DNA of 8,796 nucleotides from CAZKYP01 sp964556885 (GTDB lineage: Bacteria > Planctomycetota > Phycisphaerae > Sedimentisphaerales > Anaerobacaceae), in the NCBI GenBank assembly GCA_964556885.1, contig CAZKYP010000135.1, positions 1-8,796 on the forward strand, written 5' to 3'. Under the pieces are notes generated by a model. The model saw only the letters and a program-made list of their open reading frames with translations, ran no database searches and was not told where the DNA came from. The translations under genes were made by a program, and so were the position numbers. Positions 5,719 through 8,796 of the stretch are shown here, piece after piece. How positions within the stretch are numbered: the stretch's first letter is position 1; the number at the start of each line of letters is the position of its first letter.

Positions 5719-8700
5719 TTACGCAGCGGCGGGTTCTTCGTATTCGTCGAATCGGACGCTTATCTTCTTACTGACGCCGCGGATTTGCATCGTGATTCCG
5801 AACAGCACGTCGGCGATACTCATCGTGCGTTTGGAGTGGGTTATAACCACGAACTGCGAGTCCTGCTGGAACTCGCGCAGCAGCATGTTGAACCGTTCGT
5901 TGTTGGCCTCGTCCAGGGCCGCATCGACCTCGTCGAGGAAGCAGAACGGGGAAGGCTTGGACTTGAAAACCGAGAATAGAAGCGCAAGGGCCGTCATCGA
6001 TTTTTCGCCGCCGCTGAGCAGCGATATGCTTCGCGTCTCCTTGCCGGGCGGTTTGGCTATTATCTCGATGCCGGCTTCGAGAACATCTTCGACGTCGTCC
6101 AGCATTATGTCGGCCTTGCCGCCTCCGAACAGCTTGCGGAAGATCTCCTGGAAGTGCCTGCGAATCTCCTCGAATGTTTCCTGGAATTTTTCCCTGCTGG
6201 TTTTGTTGAGGCGGTTGATCAACTGCTGCAACTGGGCCTTGCCGCTGTTCAGGTCTTCGACCTGGCTTGACAGGAAATCATGGCGGCTTTCGAGACTCTC
6301 CTGCTCTTCTATCGCATCGAGATTGACGTTGCCGAGCCGCTCTATCCTGCCACGTAAATCTGTTATTTCTTCCTTTATCTTGTTCCAGTCGACCTCCCGG
6401 TCCGTGTAACTCTTATATGCCTCCCGCAGGTCTATCTGCAGCTCTTCCTGCACCCTCTGGATAAGGTCCTGCTGTTTGACCTCCAACTGGCCCAGCTCAA
6501 TTCGAAGCTCGTTGATTTGATGCTCCATCTGGTCTTTTTCGGAGCGTTTGACTTTTATCGCGTCTTCGGTCTGCCTGCGCTGCTCAACGAGTTTTTCAAT
6601 CTCGCTTTTAAGCGACTGGTTGTATTCCTGGCTCTTTTCCTTTTCGACGAACAGTTCCGAGACGGACGCCTCGCAGTTGAGGATGTCCCTCTGGGCATTC
6701 GCCAGCTCATTCACGCAGCTTTCAATTTCTTCTTTGGCCGCTTTCGTGGCCGAGCGGTTTTCCTGCATCTGGTTGTTCAGGTTCGCGATAATCTGCCTGA
6801 GCGCCTTGCTCTGCTCGGTAATCTGGCCGAGAGCGATCTTCAGGTCTGTAAGTTTGTCCGAATGAACCTGCTGCTGAGCCTTCTGTTCGTCGTACTCGGC
6901 TTCGAGTTTTTCGATATGGGCGGTTCGCTCGTTGTTGACCGCTTCCAATTCCTCGAGTTTCTGCTTCGAATCGTATTCTTTCTGCACCGACTGGGCTATT
7001 TGTTCTTCAAGCAGGTCGATTTCGCCGGCAAGCAGCGGCTCTTCGTCACGCAGCCGCTTTACGTTCTGCTCAATAGCGGCGAGTTTCGAGCCGGCCTGCA
7101 TCTTTTCCGTATTCGCCTCGTAAACGGCCGTGCGAAGCTCCTTGCACAAGGCGTCAAGGTGTGACCTGGTCTGGATGTTCTTTTCAATTTGAGCTTCGAG
7201 CGTTTCGATTTCGGAGGTTATATTGGCGATTGTATCCTGCAACTGGCGAAGGCGGCTCTTTCGTGATATCAAACCTGTCGCTTTACCCAACGGTCCGAGT
7301 TTGATAATTCCGCCGGCGCTTACAAGCTCGCCCTTCAGCGTGACAAACTGACAGGTTTCCATCATCCTGTCACTCAAATCGACTGCTTCTTCGATAGAGT
7401 TGACAATGAATGTCCTGCCGAGCAGGTTCCAGACGAGGGGGGCATATTTGCCGTCGAATTTGACGAACTCGATGAGCCTGCCGATAATGGATGGAAATTT
7501 GGACAAATCGGTTTTATCCACAAACGGCTCTAACTTATCGAGGCATATAAAGTTAATCCTGCTGTCAAGCGTAGCAATCGTTTTGGTATCGGCCAGCATC
7601 TTGTTCGTATTGTTGATTATCAAAGCATCGGTCCGGCCTTCGAGTGCGGCCTCGACGGCATTCGCATATTCGACATCGGCTTCGATAATGTCCGCCGGTA
7701 TCCCCTCGACATAATCGAATCTGTCGTCTCCGGCCGAGCGGCACTGCAGAATATTCTTTACGCCGATGTTCAGTCCTTCGCAGCGTCTTTCCATATCCGT
7801 AAGGATATTCAGCTCGCTGTTGATGGCGCTTCTGGCCTCTTTGCTGTGCGCCAGCCGTTTATTGTCGCCGGCCAGGGCCTCGTCAAGCTCGATAAGCTCT
7901 GTTTTTTTGGAATCCAGGCTGTAGTTCAGCTCGGCCAGCACCTTCTCGATGTCATCCAAGCGGGCGTTATGTTGGGCCTTTTCGGTCAGGAACTGCTCAA
8001 GCTCGGTGCGGGCGGTTTGGGCCCTGCCGGCGAGCCGGTCTTTCTGGCTCGACAGGTTGTTGCGGTAAACCGAAATGCTCTGGATTTCGTTATGAAGCTG
8101 TGCGGTCCTCCTGACAATATCGATGATGCCGGACTTCTCATCCTCGAGGTGCGCTTCGAGGGAGGTACATTCGGCGTTGATTTTCTGTATCGCCTGCCTG
8201 ATTTGCTCGAGTTCGTGACTTTTTTCTTCGAGCATCCTTTCACAGCTTTTCGATTCGCTGTCGTACTGGGCCGCGTTCTGCTCGAAGATATTCTTTTGCT
8301 CGGTGAGCTTCTCGATCTTAGCCGCCGCTGATTTTTCTCTTTGTTGTAATTCGAATACCCTCGTCCGCAGGAAATCTATCCGCTGGAGCTGCTGGTCGAT
8401 TTTGCTCTGTACGGACACAAGGCGGTTGCCGGCCGTATTCAGTTTGTGCTCGGTCTGGATTATCTGTTCGCCAAGCTCGCTTATCAGGCTGTCCTGCTTT
8501 GTCACTTCCGCGGAAAGATGCTCGGATTCGTCGGACATCTCGTCGAGAGTCGCCTGCTTTTCCTCGAACTGTGTGTAATTCCTTGCGTATTCGACCAGTG
8601 AATAGTTGACCTGCAGGTCTTTTAGTCTTTGGGTGTATTCGATATAGCTCCTTGCCTTGCCAGCCTGCAGCTTGACGCTTCTAAGTCTTTTTGCGACTTC

Positions 8701-8796
8701 TCCCAAAATATCGGCCAGGCGCAGAAGATTCTGCTCGGTGCGTTCGAGCTTGCGAAGGGCCTCTTTTTTGTGTGCTTTATACTTGCTGATTCCGGC
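5719..8796 (-). CDS. smc: Chromosome segregation ATPase SMC, 5' end outside the window
   Basis: The bacterial condensin subunit SMC, a long coiled-coil ATPase that, with ScpA and ScpB, extrudes DNA loops and organises the chromosome. The visible 1,025 residues start mid-protein at AGISKYKAHKKEALRKLE, typical of the segment right after the N-terminal ATPase lobe, and the frame stays open to the edge. About 150-170 residues with the Walker A motif are missing. Next come the ascending coiled coil (about 45-340), the hinge (about 343-512, with the Gly-rich VSAGGIIKLGPLGKATG), the descending coiled coil (about 513-880), and the C-terminal lobe with signature LSGGEK (927-932), Walker B FCFLDEVDAALDEAN (around 955), and switch histidine in VITHSKRTM. 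It ends EYEEPAAA. A TTG at 8706 could be mistaken for a start, but the reading frame upstream encodes conserved SMC sequence. It is convergent with the ferritin-like gene, which has a terminator in between. No scpA or scpB is in view. Confidence 0.97.
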   Translation of the reverse strand, partial: AGISKYKAHKKEALRKLERTEQNLLRLADILGEVAKRLRSVKLQAGKARSYIEYTQRLKDLQVNYSLVEYARNYTQFEEKQATLDEMSDESEHLSAEVTKQDSLISELGEQIIQTEHKLNTAGNRLVSVQSKIDQQLQRIDFLRTRVFELQQREKSAAAKIEKLTEQKNIFEQNAAQYDSESKSCERMLEEKSHELEQIRQAIQKINAECTSLEAHLEDEKSGIIDIVRRTAQLHNEIQSISVYRNNLSSQKDRLAGRAQTARTELEQFLTEKAQHNARLDDIEKVLAELNYSLDSKKTELIELDEALAGDNKRLAHSKEARSAINSELNILTDMERRCEGLNIGVKNILQCRSAGDDRFDYVEGIPADIIEADVEYANAVEAALEGRTDALIINNTNKMLADTKTIATLDSRINFICLDKLEPFVDKTDLSKFPSIIGRLIEFVKFDGKYAPLVWNLLGRTFIVNSIEEAVDLSDRMMETCQFVTLKGELVSAGGIIKLGPLGKATGLISRKSRLRQLQDTIANITSEIETLEAQIEKNIQTRSHLDALCKELRTAVYEANTEKMQAGSKLAAIEQNVKRLRDEEPLLAGEIDLLEEQIAQSVQKEYDSKQKLEELEAVNNERTAHIEKLEAEYDEQKAQQQVHSDKLTDLKIALGQITEQSKALRQIIANLNNQMQENRSATKAAKEEIESCVNELANAQRDILNCEASVSELFVEKEKSQEYNQSLKSEIEKLVEQRRQTEDAIKVKRSEKDQMEHQINELRIELGQLEVKQQDLIQRVQEELQIDLREAYKSYTDREVDWNKIKEEITDLRGRIERLGNVNLDAIEEQESLESRHDFLSSQVEDLNSGKAQLQQLINRLNKTSREKFQETFEEIRRHFQEIFRKLFGGGKADIMLDDVEDVLEAGIEIIAKPPGKETRSISLLSGGEKSMTALALLFSVFKSKPSPFCFLDEVDAALDEANNERFNMLLREFQQDSQFVVITHSKRTMSIADVLFGITMQIRGVSKKISVRFDEYEEPAAA

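Noticed and set aside
6517..7164. A 215-codon plus-strand reading frame opposite smc, rich in Leu and Phe
   Set aside because: It is the antisense of Glu/Lys/Gln-rich coiled-coil codons, which yields hydrophobic-looking false proteins; not a membrane gene.
8704..8706. TTG as the start codon of smc
   Set aside because: The frame continues upstream to the window edge and encodes conserved SMC sequence, so the gene simply extends beyond the window.

Overview
The window is bacterial chromosomal DNA of middling GC content, and it reads as an environmental draft contig because it carries a 100-base N gap. The mix of proteins suggests a planctomycete, perhaps Phycisphaerae-like. Pointers are mostly weak Shine-Dalgarno use, an ECF sigma/anti-sigma pair tied to a Spy-like metal-binding protein, and low-complexity TGATT/GAATT-type spacers. 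This assignment is inference; no rRNA or other decisive marker is present.

Layout, left to right. (1) A plus-strand run of three closely spaced genes (43 and 34-79 bp apart): a galactokinase-family GHMP kinase with altered motifs (8-1252), a PyrK-like FAD/NAD/[2Fe-2S] electron-transfer protein (1296-2282), and a CDA-superfamily nucleoside/base deaminase (about 2362-2825) broken by the assembly gap. (2) A minus-strand three-gene operon read right to left: ECF sigma factor (4842-4246), zinc-finger anti-sigma factor with one membrane segment (4198-3722), and an exported protein made of two Spy/CnrX-like helical domains joined by a Gly/Tyr/Arg-rich linker (3722-2832). The last two share one base at a TGATG stop/start junction. 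(3) A divergent plus-strand gene for an exported DUF2202 ferritin-like protein with a Cys-rich tail (5001-5636), closed by a strong intrinsic terminator. (4) A convergent minus-strand gene for the chromosome-condensation protein SMC (5719 to the right edge), which lacks its N-terminal ATPase half because it runs off the window.

How they may work together. Sigma, anti-sigma and the tandem metal-domain protein form a plausible envelope-stress or metal-sensing circuit, by analogy with CnrYXH. The divergently transcribed exported ferritin-like protein, across a 158-bp spacer containing a CGTTTAA/TTAAACG inverted repeat, is a candidate target. PyrK-like protein and deaminase both point to pyrimidine/nucleobase metabolism, but no PyrD is in view. 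SMC and the galactokinase-like gene look unrelated to the sigma module.

The most interesting region is 2832-5696. I see no CRISPR array, tRNA, rRNA or transposase. No stretch over 300 bases lacks a gene.
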